DNA of 38,235 nt from Streptomyces longisporoflavus (GCF_014649775.1 NZ_BMTR01000043.1:1-38235), one strand, 5' to 3'; shown: positions 1 through 7,789, counted from the first letter of the stretch. Notes: generated by a model from the letters alone, not told the origin. Program-made: numbers and translations.

Positions 1-63
1 ACCCGGCGTCGGGTCCTTGTCCAGGTCCAGGACATGCCAATCCGCCGGACGATTCCCCGCCAT
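1..63 (-). CDS. Probable type VII-secreted (WXG100-associated) protein, 5' end only
   Basis: Only the first 21 codons lie in the window; the gene runs off the left edge. The ATG at 63-61 follows a GGGGG-rich ribosome binding site and the peptide begins MAGNRPADWHVLDLDKDPTPG minus its last residues. The WHVLDLDKDPTPG-type opening is one I associate with large Streptomyces proteins annotated as putative T7SS-secreted proteins, whose N-terminal alpha-helical domain is followed by a variable, often toxic, C-terminus. The start lies 31 bp after the stop of the upstream secreted-protein gene on the same strand, so co-transcription with it and with the lipoprotein at 1168-1812 is likely. The identification rests on a short motif from memory, so family assignment is moderate and function is inference. 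Confidence 0.55.
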   Translation of the reverse strand, partial: MAGNRPADWHVLDLDKDPTPG

Positions 64-94
64 ACCGCAACCCCCGTCTTTGTTGTGCCGTCGT

Positions 95-1171
95 CTATCG
101 GTTGATGGACTGGACTTCCTGGACGTTCATGTCCTGCGTGGTCTCGAAGGTTCCGTCGGGCAGGTCGCCCTTGGCTCCGCCCGTTCCTTCCCAGGAGATC
201 TCCCAGGTGATGGAGGCCTTGAGCTGGTACGGCTTGCCGTCTGTGGCGCGGAGGTACGAGATGCCGCACGCGGGGTCCTGCTTGGAGGCGCCCCTGGTGT
301 ACGGGGCGCCGATGGAGCCGTCCTCGTTGACCGGGCAGTCACCGGAGGCGGGGAAGGTTTCCGCGTCCTGGGTGCCCGGCTCCAGGTGCAGGGCCACCGG
401 CTTTGCGGTCGTCACCGCGTACAGCGGCGTGTCCGGGAGCTCGGCGCGCACCGTGACGTCCTTGAAGACTGCCTTGTCCAGCCACACCCAGGTGGGCATG
501 TTCACCGTCGACTTGGCCTGTGGCTTCAGCTCGATCTCGGTGTCCGGGACGCGGATCTTGTCGTAGGCGTAGGCGGCGAGAGTCTCCGGGGTGGGGGCGT
601 TCGGGTTGTCGGGGAGGGAGCCGGCGTCCTGCCAGAACATGTTGTCCGAGCAGTCCAGGATCTCCGGGTCGTCCGCACGGTCCTCGCGGGCCACCGCCCG
701 CCAGAACATCCCCTTCTTGCCCACGTTGTAGTTCTTGGTCGGTGTGTCGGTGAAGGTCGGCTCGTTCTTGTCGAACGCGTCGACGAGCAGGCTCTTGCCC
801 CAGCGGCGACCGAAGTTGACCGAGAACAGGTCGTCCTCCTTCATCCCTTCCACCGCGTCCTTGAGCTGCTTCGGCGTCGCGAGCGGCTCGTACCAGCAGG
901 CCGGAGGCTTCCAGTTCGGGTCGATGACGGCGAGCGCGCCGCCGGACGGCTTTGCCGTGCCGCCGCCGGTCTGCTTGACCACGATGCGGGAGCGGGAGAC
1001 CGCGGCACCCAACTCTGCTCCGTCAGCGCTCCCTTGAGCGCTGTCGCCCCCGGGCGACGTACTGCCCTCTCCGTTGTCCTCTCCCCAGCCAAAGGCGGTC
1101 GACGGCATCAACAGCATGAGCGACAGGGACGCCGCGGTAAGCGCCGCTGCGCGACAGGTCGGCTTCCTCAC
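95..1171 (-). CDS. Secreted protein of unknown function
   Basis: The product is 358 residues if translation begins at the GTG at 1171, which overlaps the TGA of the upstream lipoprotein gene by 4 bp (GTGA). A longer reading to an ATG at 1213 would bury the start inside that gene, so I prefer the coupled GTG. The N-terminus (VRKPTCRAAALTAASLSLMLL) is a basic segment then a hydrophobic core, followed by a probable cleavage near AFG-WG: a Sec signal peptide. A short Gly/Ser-rich linker precedes a Trp-rich, mainly soluble domain with cysteines near PPACWYEP, EILDCSDN, SGDCPVN and DPACGIS, which could form two disulfides. I recognise no family. Operon position between a lipoprotein and a probable T7SS-secreted protein suggests an envelope role linked to that secreted protein; that is inference. 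Confidence 0.85.
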   Translation of the reverse strand: MRKPTCRAAALTAASLSLMLLMPSTAFGWGEDNGEGSTSPGGDSAQGSADGAELGAAVSRSRIVVKQTGGGTAKPSGGALAVIDPNWKPPACWYEPLATPKQLKDAVEGMKEDDLFSVNFGRRWGKSLLVDAFDKNEPTFTDTPTKNYNVGKKGMFWRAVAREDRADDPEILDCSDNMFWQDAGSLPDNPNAPTPETLAAYAYDKIRVPDTEIELKPQAKSTVNMPTWVWLDKAVFKDVTVRAELPDTPLYAVTTAKPVALHLEPGTQDAETFPASGDCPVNEDGSIGAPYTRGASKQDPACGISYLRATDGKPYQLKASITWEISWEGTGGAKGDLPDGTFETTQDMNVQEVQSINR

Positions 1172-1812
1172 TTGCAGGCGCCCCGCTCCGTCTGAACCAT
1201 CGTGGTCTTCCATACGCCCGCCTTGGTCTTGCTCAGCTTGGTGCGGTACAGCACGAAGGCGTCATCGGCGGGCGTGGCGGTCTCCTTGCCGGTCTTGGTG
1301 TCCTTGGTGGACCCCTTGCCCTCGTCGACGCAGTAGAACAAAGTCCCGGAGCCATCCGGACTGATACGGGGCTGCGGCTGAAAGACGCGGCCCTCACCGA
1401 CCAGGGTCAAGTTCTTTCCCGTGAACCCCTTGACCCATTCTGTCCCGGTACGCAAAGCGTCACTGGAGCTGTAGAAGCGGAGGGCGCCGTACTTCGGATC
1501 CTGCTCGATGATCGCGGCGTAGGAGGCGAGGAGGCGCTCCTTTCCGTCGTCCATGATGGCCTGCAGCTTCGGGTCGCTGTTCTTCCAACCTGCGAAGTCG
1601 ACCTGGAAGGAGCTGGGCAGCTTGATCTCCGGCCGCTTGGACCCGTCCGGCTGCGATGTTGGGTCGGCAGAGGCCGACGCCTTCTTGTCCGCGTCACCTG
1701 CCCCCTTGATCTTGTCGGCATCGTCGTCGCTCCCACCTGAACCGCACGCGGTCAGTAGCAGGGCGGCGGACGCGACGAGCGCGGCCGACATGAGACGGAT
1801 GGGGCGGTTCAC
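1168..1812 (-). CDS. Lipoprotein of unknown function
   Basis: This 214-residue protein starts MNRPIRLMSAALVASAALLL and has a clear lipobox, L-T-A-C, with the lipidated cysteine at about residue 23. A Gly/Ser/Asp-rich tether follows, ending near residue 55. The mature domain contains IKLPSSFQVDFAGW and a region reading AIMDDGKERLLASYAAIIEQDP, then a C-terminal beta-rich part ending in GACK. No catalytic motif is visible. Similar Streptomyces lipoproteins are annotated only as hypothetical. It is the first gene of a minus-strand operon: its TGA overlaps the GTG of the secreted-protein gene, and a probable T7SS-secreted protein follows. The role is unknown; a surface-tethered partner of the downstream products is a reasonable guess. 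Confidence 0.88.
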   Translation of the reverse strand: MNRPIRLMSAALVASAALLLTACGSGGSDDDADKIKGAGDADKKASASADPTSQPDGSKRPEIKLPSSFQVDFAGWKNSDPKLQAIMDDGKERLLASYAAIIEQDPKYGALRFYSSSDALRTGTEWVKGFTGKNLTLVGEGRVFQPQPRISPDGSGTLFYCVDEGKGSTKDTKTGKETATPADDAFVLYRTKLSKTKAGVWKTTMVQTERGACK

Positions 1813-2027
1813 TCTGGACTCCCGTACGAGGTGGGGGGTAACGCAAGCGAACCAACGCTATCTCTGGGGCTTCTGTGGACACCAGGCGGTATTGCCCCAA
1901 CGGTCGGGAAGGTTCTGCCGATTCGGCCGATTAGTCGATGACGTTTCCACACTGGGCGCCTGGGCGCGTTTGCCGTCGCAGGCTTCCCTGGACCGGGTGC
2001 GGTGCGTTGGGCCTGGTTGCCTGTTGG

Positions 2028-2225
2028 TTATGCCTCCCGGCCTTCGAGAGTCCCTTGGTGCAGCGCCTTCAGTAGCGACGTGAGGGAAGCGGGCCGCAGG
2101 GTCAGGTTGATGGACGGCTCGTCGGACTCGCGTAGGCGCGTCGTCTTCTCCGGGGTGGCGGCGAGTTCGACGCAGTTGTTTCCCTCGCTGCTGTAGGACG
2201 ACTTCTGCCAATTGAGAGAGGCCAT
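2028..2225 (-). CDS. DUF397 small protein (module 1, distal copy)
   Basis: A 65-residue protein with the DUF397 signature: the WQKSSYSSEGNNCVELA opening, an RLRESDEP centre and an amphipathic C-terminal helix. DUF397 proteins are small actinobacterial proteins encoded beside XRE/WhiJ-type DNA-binding proteins. Studied pairs, such as the Scr1/Scr2 pair of S. coelicolor, affect development and antibiotic production, and a toxin-antitoxin-like relation has been proposed. The gene lies 19 bp downstream of a second DUF397 gene and shares its strand with the XRE gene, so the three probably form one transcript. A GAGGAGCC ribosome binding site precedes the ATG at 2225. It is clearly paralogous to the neighbour (shared KSSYSSE, NCVELAA, LRESD) but differs at many positions, so this duplication is older than the one at the right end of the window. 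Confidence 0.9.
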   Translation of the reverse strand: MASLNWQKSSYSSEGNNCVELAATPEKTTRLRESDEPSINLTLRPASLTSLLKALHQGTLEGREA

Positions 2226-2244
2226 GTGGGCTCCTCGTAGGCGT

Positions 2245-2442
2245 TTATGCCTTGTGGTCTTCGAAAGTCCCTTGGCGTATGGCGCCCAAGAGAGAGCTGA
2301 GCGCGGGGGCCCGCAGTGTGACGATGGCCGTTGGGTCGTCGGACTCCCGGAGGCGCAGCGTGCTGTCCGAGGCGGCGGCGAGTTCGACGCAGTTGCTGGC
2401 CTCGCTGCTGTAGGAGGACTTCTGCCAGTGCAAGTCGGGCAT
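2245..2442 (-). CDS. DUF397 small protein (module 1, proximal copy)
   Basis: A 65-residue DUF397 protein (MPDLHWQKSSYSSEASNCVELA, then LRLRESDDP). It starts 11 bp after the stop of the XRE gene at 2454, the same gap seen between the equivalent genes at the right end of the window (36367 and 36379). By family knowledge it probably binds or modulates the cognate XRE regulator; I see no DNA-binding or catalytic motif. The conserved single cysteine in NCVEL and the SSYS motif are typical of the family. Having two non-identical DUF397 genes after one XRE gene could mean two alternative partners, or one that has drifted. Confidence 0.92.
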   Translation of the reverse strand: MPDLHWQKSSYSSEASNCVELAAASDSTLRLRESDDPTAIVTLRAPALSSLLGAIRQGTFEDHKA

Positions 2443-2453
2443 TGTGGGGCCTT

Positions 2454-3302
2454 TCAGGGGGCGATGAGGGAATGGATGAAGTCGCGGGACGTGGGGGCGT
2501 CCAGAGATTGGCTCTCCAGGCGGCTCATGATTGTGCGGTACTTCATCAACTGGGCCTCTGCATAGAGGAATTCCGAGCCGTGCTCTGTGTCCAGTTGCAC
2601 TGTGTCTAGTTCGGGATGCGGCCCCTTGGCGATGGCCACTGTCTGTCCGGCGCCGGGGAAGATCCCCGCAGCGAAGGGCAGGACTCGGACAGTCACGTTC
2701 TCACGTTCGCTCATCTCCGCTATGTGCGCCAGCTGCCGTCGCATGATTTCGGCCCCGCCGAACTGCATGCGCAGGGCGGCTTCATGGATGATCGCAGCGT
2801 ATGGCGTCGGGGTATCTGCGTAGAGGACTCCCTGGCGTTTGATGCGGTGGGAGAGGCGGTGTTCGACGGACGGTGGTGAGAGCGCCGGGACGTTCTGCTG
2901 GAAGATCACTCTGGCGTAGTCCGGGATCTGGAGCAGACCTGGCAGGTGGGTGAACTGAACCGTTCGCAGTGCCGTCGCGTGTTCCTCCATCTCCGACAGG
3001 TCGAGCAGTACCGGAGGGAGGATGTCGCGGTAGTCGTCCCACCAGTTGCGGGAGCGACCTGTGGTCATCGCGGCCAAAGCATCGATGTACGGCTCGTCGG
3101 CGCAGTCGTAGCCCAGCGCGAAGGTTCGAACGCGGTCGGCGCTGACGCCGAATCTGCCAGCTTCGATATTGCTGATACGCGCTGGGTTGACGCCCAATTT
3201 CTGACCGGCCTCCCGAGAGTTGAGGCCAGCGCGCTCGCGGAGTTTTCGCAGCTCAGCCCCTAGGCGCTGCTGTCTGACGGTTGCGGTCGACCTAGGTGGC
3301 AC
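2454..3302 (-). CDS. WhiJ-type XRE family regulator with DUF5753-like C-terminus (module 1)
   Basis: The product has 282 residues. The N-terminal helix-turn-helix spans about residues 14-70 (LGAELRKLRERAGLNSREAGQ, then VNPARISNIEAGRFGVSADRV). The rest is the domain typical of this Streptomyces family, with the markers RNWWDDYRDILP, FTHLPGLLQIPDYAR, ALRMQFGG, VTVRVLPFAAG and LDTVQLDTEHGSEFLY. The start is GTG at 3302 after a GAGGTGAGG ribosome binding site. Proteins of this class (WhiJ and its many paralogues) act with DUF397 proteins and SpoIIAB-like ATPases encoded nearby and influence the developmental switch. All three partners are present here: two DUF397 genes downstream and a divergent ATPase gene at 3518. 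Regulation is probably autogenous from the 215-bp intergenic region. Confidence 0.95.
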   Translation of the reverse strand: MPPRSTATVRQQRLGAELRKLRERAGLNSREAGQKLGVNPARISNIEAGRFGVSADRVRTFALGYDCADEPYIDALAAMTTGRSRNWWDDYRDILPPVLLDLSEMEEHATALRTVQFTHLPGLLQIPDYARVIFQQNVPALSPPSVEHRLSHRIKRQGVLYADTPTPYAAIIHEAALRMQFGGAEIMRRQLAHIAEMSERENVTVRVLPFAAGIFPGAGQTVAIAKGPHPELDTVQLDTEHGSEFLYAEAQLMKYRTIMSRLESQSLDAPTSRDFIHSLIAP

Positions 3303-3517
3303 ACCCTCACCTCGTTCAGTAAGTTTCCTTGTTCGGTAGCAGTGTTGTAGTCGGCTGCCTTACGCTGAGTATCGCACCAATCACCCTTCGTGGCTCGGCG
3401 CTTCCGGAAGTGCACCGCCCTACTCCCGCAGAACAGCAACACGGCGGCAAAGCCACCATCCGGCGCCACACGACTCACCCCCACCCAACCCCCGTACCTC
3501 AAAGAGGAGTTACGGCC
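3303..3517. promoter_or_regulatory. Divergent promoter region of WhiJ-type module 1
   Basis: This 215-bp stretch separates the XRE gene from the ATPase gene and must hold both promoters. It contains a direct repeat GTTC(A/G)GTA(A/G) starting at 3314 and 3331 (17 bp apart, about 1.5 helical turns). It also has a near-palindrome around CTTCCGGAAG at 3398-3413 with one mismatched pair. Either could be an operator for the XRE protein. I see no equivalent of the 34-bp palindrome found in module 2, so the two regulators probably do not share a site. Confidence 0.4.
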
Positions 3518-3994
3518 ATGCCCAAAATTGCCCCGCTCAAGCAACCCGCCCCTCCCGCCGACGAAGGCGACGGCGGCGACGGAGAGTGGGAGTACGCCCT
3601 CCGCATCCCCCACACCCCCCTCGGCCCCGGCATCGTCCGGGCCCACGTGCGCGCCGTCCTCACCCGCTACCGCGTACACCCCGCCGTTCTCGACAACGTC
3701 CAGCTCGTCGTCTCCGAGCTGGTCACCAACTCCCTCGCCTGTACGCGTGATTCCGTCGCCGTACGTCTCGCCCGTACCCGGAGCAGTCTCCGCCTCAGTG
3801 TCTGGGACAGCAGTCCGCAGCTGCCGCCGTCATCCCCCGGCATCAGTGACGTCGACTCCGAGTGCGGGCGCGGCCTCTGGCTCCTCCGCGGCTGCGCCGA
3901 CGACTGGGGGCATTACGTCCTCATCAATGGGCTTCGTGCCACCGGCGGCAAGGAGGTCTGGGCGGAGTGGCACGCGCCGTACTCGAATGAGTGA
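3518..3994 (+). CDS. SpoIIAB/RsbW-like ATP-binding protein (module 1)
   Basis: The product has 158 residues, starting at the ATG at 3518, which follows an AAAGAGGAG ribosome binding site by 7 bp; the open frame extends further upstream but without such a site. It is a single HATPase_c domain: N-box SELVTNSLACT (E67, N71), G1-type box LSVWDSSP (D97) and G2-type box CGRGLWLL at about 116-122. This is the GHKL fold of Streptomyces anti-sigma or serine-kinase-like proteins. In WhiJ-type loci a protein of this class is encoded next to the XRE/DUF397 pair. Whether it phosphorylates an anti-anti-sigma factor or has another partner cannot be read from the sequence; no STAS-domain gene lies nearby. 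The stop overlaps the following Uma2 remnant. Confidence 0.92.
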   Translation: MPKIAPLKQPAPPADEGDGGDGEWEYALRIPHTPLGPGIVRAHVRAVLTRYRVHPAVLDNVQLVVSELVTNSLACTRDSVAVRLARTRSSLRLSVWDSSPQLPPSSPGISDVDSECGRGLWLLRGCADDWGHYVLINGLRATGGKEVWAEWHAPYSNE

Positions 3995-4257
3995 GGCCCC
4001 GGGACGTCTCCCCCGATTCCCGCGAACGTGACCGTGAGGTCAAGCCCCGCAAGTACGCCCAAGCAGGAGTCCCGCACTTCTGGCGTGTCGAGCAGGACGC
4101 GGAGAAGGGCCTCCCGGTCGTCTACGTCTTCGAACTCGACCCGGCCACGAAGTCCTACGGACTGACCGGCATCTTCCATGACCGGCTCAAGGTCTCCTCG
4201 CCCTTCGACGTCGAGGTCGACCTGACCGCCGTGAACCGCCGCCCCGGACGGCCTTGA
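3991..4257 (+). pseudogene. Uma2 family (DUF820) endonuclease, C-terminal remnant
   Basis: An 88-codon frame overlaps the ATPase stop by 4 bp (GTGA). From its sixth codon it matches the C-terminal half of Streptomyces Uma2/DUF820 proteins: VSPDS, DREVKPRKYAQAG, PHFWRVEQD, VYVFELD, and a closing DLTAV segment. Intact members have roughly 180-200 residues and a PD-(D/E)xK-like core. Here the N-terminal half is missing and homology begins directly at the ATPase stop, so this looks like a deletion remnant. The GTG could still be translated by coupling, giving a short orphan peptide. I call it a pseudogene on length and missing core. Confidence 0.7.
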
Positions 4258-4285
4258 CGGCGAAAGGCGAAAGGCGAAAGACGAA

Positions 4286-4320
4286 GGCCCCGCTCCCGGT
4301 GCGAAACCAGGAGCGAGGCC
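4286..4320 (-). terminator. Hairpin terminator of the sdh operon
   Basis: An 11-bp stem (GGCCCCGCTCC at 4286-4296 with GGAGCGAGGCC at 4310-4320, one mismatch) encloses a 13-nt loop. It lies 50 bp beyond the sdhB stop and also follows the convergent Uma2 remnant, so it may serve both directions. No strong T tract is present, as is usual in Streptomyces. Confidence 0.6.
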
Positions 4321-4323
4321 CAC

Positions 4324-4363
4324 AGCGACGTACGGCCGGTCAAAGCGACGTACGGCCGGTCAA
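4324..4363. repeat. Perfect 20-bp direct repeat, two copies
   Basis: AGCGACGTACGGCCGGTCAA occurs at 4324-4343 and again, back to back, at 4344-4363, just before the sdhB stop codon. Each copy contains the short palindrome GGCCGG. Upstream, at about 4259-4282, a short GGCGAAA-type 7-bp repeat runs three times. The whole convergent intergenic patch looks slippage-prone. Confidence 0.85.
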
Positions 4364-4370
4364 GAAGAGA

Positions 4371-5141
4371 TCAGAAGCGGCGCGTGATCAGCGCGCGCTT
4401 GACCTCCTGGATCGCCTTCGTGACCTCGATGCCACGCGGGCACGCGTCCGTGCAGTTGAACGTCGTGCGGCAGCGCCACACGCCGTCCTTGTCGTTGAGG
4501 ATTTCGAGACGCTGCTCGCCCGCCTCGTCACGGCTGTCGAAGATGAAGCGGTGCGCGTTCACGATCGCCGCCGGGCCGAAGTACTGGCCGTCGTTCCAGA
4601 AGACCGGGCACGACGACGTGCACGCCGCGCACAGGATGCACTTCGTCGTGTCGTCGAAGCGCTCGCGGTCCTCGGGCGACTGCAGACGCTCGCGCGTCGG
4701 CTCGTTGCCCGTCGTGACCAGGAACGGCATGACGTCGCGGTACGCCTGGAAGAACGGGTCCATGTCGACGACCAGGTCCTTCAGAACCGTCAGACCCTTG
4801 ATCGGCTCGACCGAGATCGGCTTGGACGGGTTGATGTCCTTGATCAGGGTCTTGCAGGCCAGGCGGTTGCGGCCGTTGATGCGCATGGCGTCCGAGCCGC
4901 AGATGCCGTGCGCGCAGGAGCGACGGAAGGTCAGCGACCCGTCCATGTCCCACTTGATCTTGTGGAGGGCGTCGAGGACACGCTCCTTGGGGTCGATCTC
5001 CACCTGGAAGTCTTCCCACGTCGCGTCCGCCGAGACCTCGGGGTTGAAGCGGCGGATGCGGAAGGTGACCGTGATGTACGGGGAGTCGGCGAAGCCGGCC
5101 TCGGGCTTGGCGTCTTCCTTGTCGAGGGTCGGGGTTGCCAT
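4371..5141 (-). CDS. sdhB: Succinate dehydrogenase iron-sulfur subunit
   Basis: This 256-residue protein carries electrons from the flavin of SdhA to menaquinone through three Fe-S clusters. The [2Fe-2S] ligands are C76, C81 and C96, with D84 in the fourth position (CGSD), as in E. coli SdhB. The [4Fe-4S]/[3Fe-4S] ligands lie in CILCAACTSSCP (C168, C171, C174, C178) and CRTTFNCTDACP (C224, C230, C234). The length is usual. The ATG at 5141 overlaps the TGA of sdhA by one base, so the two are translationally coupled. It is the last gene of sdhCDAB; a hairpin follows at 4286-4320. Part of both the TCA cycle and the membrane respiratory chain. Confidence 0.98.
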   Translation of the reverse strand: MATPTLDKEDAKPEAGFADSPYITVTFRIRRFNPEVSADATWEDFQVEIDPKERVLDALHKIKWDMDGSLTFRRSCAHGICGSDAMRINGRNRLACKTLIKDINPSKPISVEPIKGLTVLKDLVVDMDPFFQAYRDVMPFLVTTGNEPTRERLQSPEDRERFDDTTKCILCAACTSSCPVFWNDGQYFGPAAIVNAHRFIFDSRDEAGEQRLEILNDKDGVWRCRTTFNCTDACPRGIEVTKAIQEVKRALITRRF

Positions 5142-6895
5142 CAGTACTTACGCTCCATCGGCTGGTAGCGGGTCTGCACGACCGGCTTGTAGTCGAGTCG
5201 GATCGACTCCGTGCCGTCGTCGCCTACCTCGCGGTACGCCATGGTGTGGCGCATGAAGTTGACGTCGTCGCGGTTCGGGAAGTCCTCGCGGTAGTGACCG
5301 CCGCGGGACTCCTTGCGGGCCAGGGCCGACTGCGCCATGACCTCGGCCAGGTCGAGCAGGTTGCCCAGCTCGATGGCCTCCAGGAGGTCGGTGTTGAAGC
5401 GCCGGCCCTTGTCCTGGATCGAGACGTTGAGGTAGCGCTCGCGGAGCTCCGCGATCTTCTCCACCGCCGTCTTGATCGTCTGCTCCGTACGGAACACCAT
5501 GACGTTGGCGTCCATGGTCTCCTGCAGCTCCTTGCGGAGCTCGGCGACCCGCTCGTTGCCCGAGGCGTCGCGCAGGCGCTCGACCTGGGAGACGACGAGC
5601 TCCTCGGCGTTCTCCGGGAGCTCGACGAAGTCGTTCTTCGCCGAGTACTCCGCGGCGGCGACGCCCGCGCGCTTGCCGAAGACGTTGATGTCCAGGAGAG
5701 AGTTGGTGCCCAGGCGGTTGGCGCCGTGCACCGACACGCAGGCCACCTCGCCGGCCGCGTAGAGGCCGGGGACGACCGTCGTGTTGTCGGCCAGGACCTC
5801 GCCCTCGACGTTGGTCGGGATGCCGCCCATGGCGTAGTGCGCGGTCGGCTGGATCGGGATCGGGTCCGTGTAGGGCTCGATGCCGAGGTACGTACGCGCG
5901 AACTCCGTGATGTCCGGGAGCTTGGCGTCAAGCTGCTCCGGCGGGAGGTGCGTGAGGTCGAGGTAGACGTGGTCGCCCTCGGGACCGCAGCCGCGGCCCT
6001 CACGGATCTCCGTGTAGATGGAGCGGGACACGACGTCACGGGACGCGAGGTCCTTCATGACCGGCGCGTACTTCTCCATGAAGCGCTCGCCGTCCTTGTT
6101 GCGGAGGATGCCGCCCTCACCGCGGGCGCCCTCCGTGAGAAGGATGCCCATGCGCCAGATGCCGGTCGGGTGGAACTGGAAGAACTCCATGTCCTCCAGC
6201 GGAAGACCGCGGCGGTAGCAGGCCGCCTGGCCGTCACCGGTGAGCGTGTGGGCGTTCGACGTCACCTTGAAGAACTTGCCGGTGCCGCCCGACGCGTAGA
6301 CCACGGCCTTGGCCTGGAAGATGTGGATCTCGCCGGTCGCCAGTTCGTAGGCGACGACGCCCGCGCTCTTCTTGACGCCGTCGACCTCCACCAGGAGCTG
6401 GTCGAGGACGTAGAACTCGTTGAAGAACTCCACGCCCTCCTTGATGCAGTTCTGGTAGAGCGTCTGGAGGATCATGTGGCCGGTGCGGTCGCCCGAGTAG
6501 CAGGCACGGCGGACCGGAGCCTCGCCGTGGTTGCGGGAGTGACCGCCGAAACGGCGCTGGTCGATCTCACCCTTGGGCGTACGGCCGAACGGCAGGCCCA
6601 TCTTCTCCAGGTCGAGGACCGCGTCGATGGCCTCCTTCGCCAGGATCTCGGCGGCGTCCTGGTCGACCAGGTAGTCGCCGCCCTTGATCGTGTCGAAGGT
6701 GTGCCACTCCCAGTTGTCCTCCTCCACGTTGGCGAGCGCGGCGGCCATGCCGCCCTGCGCCGCGCCCGTGTGGGAGCGGGTCGGGTAGAGCTTCGTCAGG
6801 ACCGCGGTGCGGCTGCGCTTCGTCGCCTCGATGGCCGCGCGCATGCCCGCGCCACCGGCGCCGACGATGACAGTGTCGTACTTGTGAATCTTCAC
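5141..6895 (-). CDS. sdhA: Succinate dehydrogenase flavoprotein subunit
   Basis: The 584-residue product oxidises succinate to fumarate at the cytoplasmic face of the membrane. The dinucleotide-binding motif VIVGAGGAGMRAAIEA lies at residues 9-24. The covalent FAD attachment histidine is H42 in TRSHTGAAQGG. The substrate-binding region RRFGGHSRNHGEAP follows at about 114-127, and HPTG, GGIPTNVEG and GANRLGTNSL motifs are all present. Length and motif order match actinobacterial SdhA. The frame extends opposite a 600-codon open frame on the other strand, which is a composition artefact. The gap to sdhD is 16 bp. Confidence 0.98.
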   Translation of the reverse strand: MKIHKYDTVIVGAGGAGMRAAIEATKRSRTAVLTKLYPTRSHTGAAQGGMAAALANVEEDNWEWHTFDTIKGGDYLVDQDAAEILAKEAIDAVLDLEKMGLPFGRTPKGEIDQRRFGGHSRNHGEAPVRRACYSGDRTGHMILQTLYQNCIKEGVEFFNEFYVLDQLLVEVDGVKKSAGVVAYELATGEIHIFQAKAVVYASGGTGKFFKVTSNAHTLTGDGQAACYRRGLPLEDMEFFQFHPTGIWRMGILLTEGARGEGGILRNKDGERFMEKYAPVMKDLASRDVVSRSIYTEIREGRGCGPEGDHVYLDLTHLPPEQLDAKLPDITEFARTYLGIEPYTDPIPIQPTAHYAMGGIPTNVEGEVLADNTTVVPGLYAAGEVACVSVHGANRLGTNSLLDINVFGKRAGVAAAEYSAKNDFVELPENAEELVVSQVERLRDASGNERVAELRKELQETMDANVMVFRTEQTIKTAVEKIAELRERYLNVSIQDKGRRFNTDLLEAIELGNLLDLAEVMAQSALARKESRGGHYREDFPNRDDVNFMRHTMAYREVGDDGTESIRLDYKPVVQTRYQPMERKY

Positions 6896-6911
6896 TGGGT
6901 TCGCCTCGGCT

Positions 6912-7400
6912 TTAGCGGATGTTCGGGTCGAAGGTGAAGATCACCAGCGTGCCCAGAAGGATGGTGAACACCGTGGCGGTGTACAGCAGGCCCTTGAGCC
7001 ACAGGCGCGTGTTGGCGCGCTCCGCGTAGTCGTTGATGACCGTGCGCAGGCCGTTGGCCCCGTGCAGCATCGCGAGCCACAGCATCAGCAGATCCCAGAC
7101 CTGCCAGAACGGCGAGGCCCAGCGACCGGCGACGAACGCGAAGCCGATCTTGCTCACACCGCCGTCGAGCACCAGCTGGATCAGCAGGTGGCCGATGACC
7201 AGGACGACAAGGACGACGCCGGACAGGCGCATGAAGAGCCATGCGGCCATCTCGAAGTTGCCGCGGGTCGAGCGCGGGGTCTTGGAGGTGCGCTTGCGCG
7301 GTGCCTCGATGAGGGGAGCCGGGTTGTCGGCGTCGTAGAGCGAGGCGCCTTCGACGGGACCCACTCCGGACTTCTCGAGCGTGGTGTCTGTGTCGGACAT
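6912..7400 (-). CDS. sdhD: Succinate dehydrogenase hydrophobic anchor subunit D
   Basis: This 162-residue membrane anchor has a hydrophilic N-terminal tail of about 50 residues and three predicted transmembrane helices, at about 52-76, 98-118 and 136-157. Histidines suited to haem b ligation or quinone contact are H71 (VIGHLLIQ) and H113 (MLHGANGLR). The HGANGLR motif is the SdhD counterpart of the HALNGLR motif in SdhC. It begins 8 bp after the sdhC stop. Together with SdhC it anchors SdhAB and reduces menaquinone. Confidence 0.95.
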   Translation of the reverse strand: MSDTDTTLEKSGVGPVEGASLYDADNPAPLIEAPRKRTSKTPRSTRGNFEMAAWLFMRLSGVVLVVLVIGHLLIQLVLDGGVSKIGFAFVAGRWASPFWQVWDLLMLWLAMLHGANGLRTVINDYAERANTRLWLKGLLYTATVFTILLGTLVIFTFDPNIR

Positions 7401-7408
7401 GTCTGGCG

Positions 7409-7789
7409 TCAGCTCCCGAAGACTTCGCGGACGGCGTGGCCGAGGACCGGGTAGAGCGCCCCCACCATCAGGACGACCCAGATACCCACGACGGTCCAGA
7501 GCATCTGCTTCTGGTAGCGCGGGCCCTTCGACCAGAAGTCGACGGCGATGACACGCAGGCCGTTCAGGGCGTGGAAGAGGATGGCGGCGACCAGGCCGTA
7601 CTCAAGGAGTGCGACGAGGGGGGTCTTGTAGGTGCTGACGACATCGTCGTACGCCTCCGGGGAGACGCGGACGAGAGCGGTGTCCAGCACATGCACGAAC
7701 AGGAAGAAGAAGATGAGGACGCCGGTGACTCGGTGAGCCACCCAGGACCACATTCCTTCCCGGCCGCGGTACAGCGTTCCAGCCGGCAC
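7409..7789 (-). CDS. sdhC: Succinate dehydrogenase cytochrome b556 subunit
   Basis: I place the start at the GTG at 7789 (VPAGTLYRG), which follows a GGAGGG ribosome binding site by 6-7 bp and gives 126 residues, the usual length for Streptomyces SdhC. The open frame continues upstream another 51 codons without family resemblance. Three transmembrane helices are visible. Conserved features are the WSWVAHRVTG motif (H19, R20), H33 in FVHVLD and H73 in FHALNGLRV, the last being the probable haem ligand. It is the first gene of the sdhCDAB operon, so the operon promoter should lie in the 149 bp between 7790 and 7938. Confidence 0.95.
   Translation of the reverse strand: MPAGTLYRGREGMWSWVAHRVTGVLIFFFLFVHVLDTALVRVSPEAYDDVVSTYKTPLVALLEYGLVAAILFHALNGLRVIAVDFWSKGPRYQKQMLWTVVGIWVVLMVGALYPVLGHAVREVFGS

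Noticed and set aside
5135..6937. 600-codon open frame antisense to sdhA
   Set aside because: It mirrors the reverse strand of a highly conserved enzyme gene, is rich in Val/Arg/Asp/Leu as expected from high-GC antisense frames, and has no ribosome binding site or domain.
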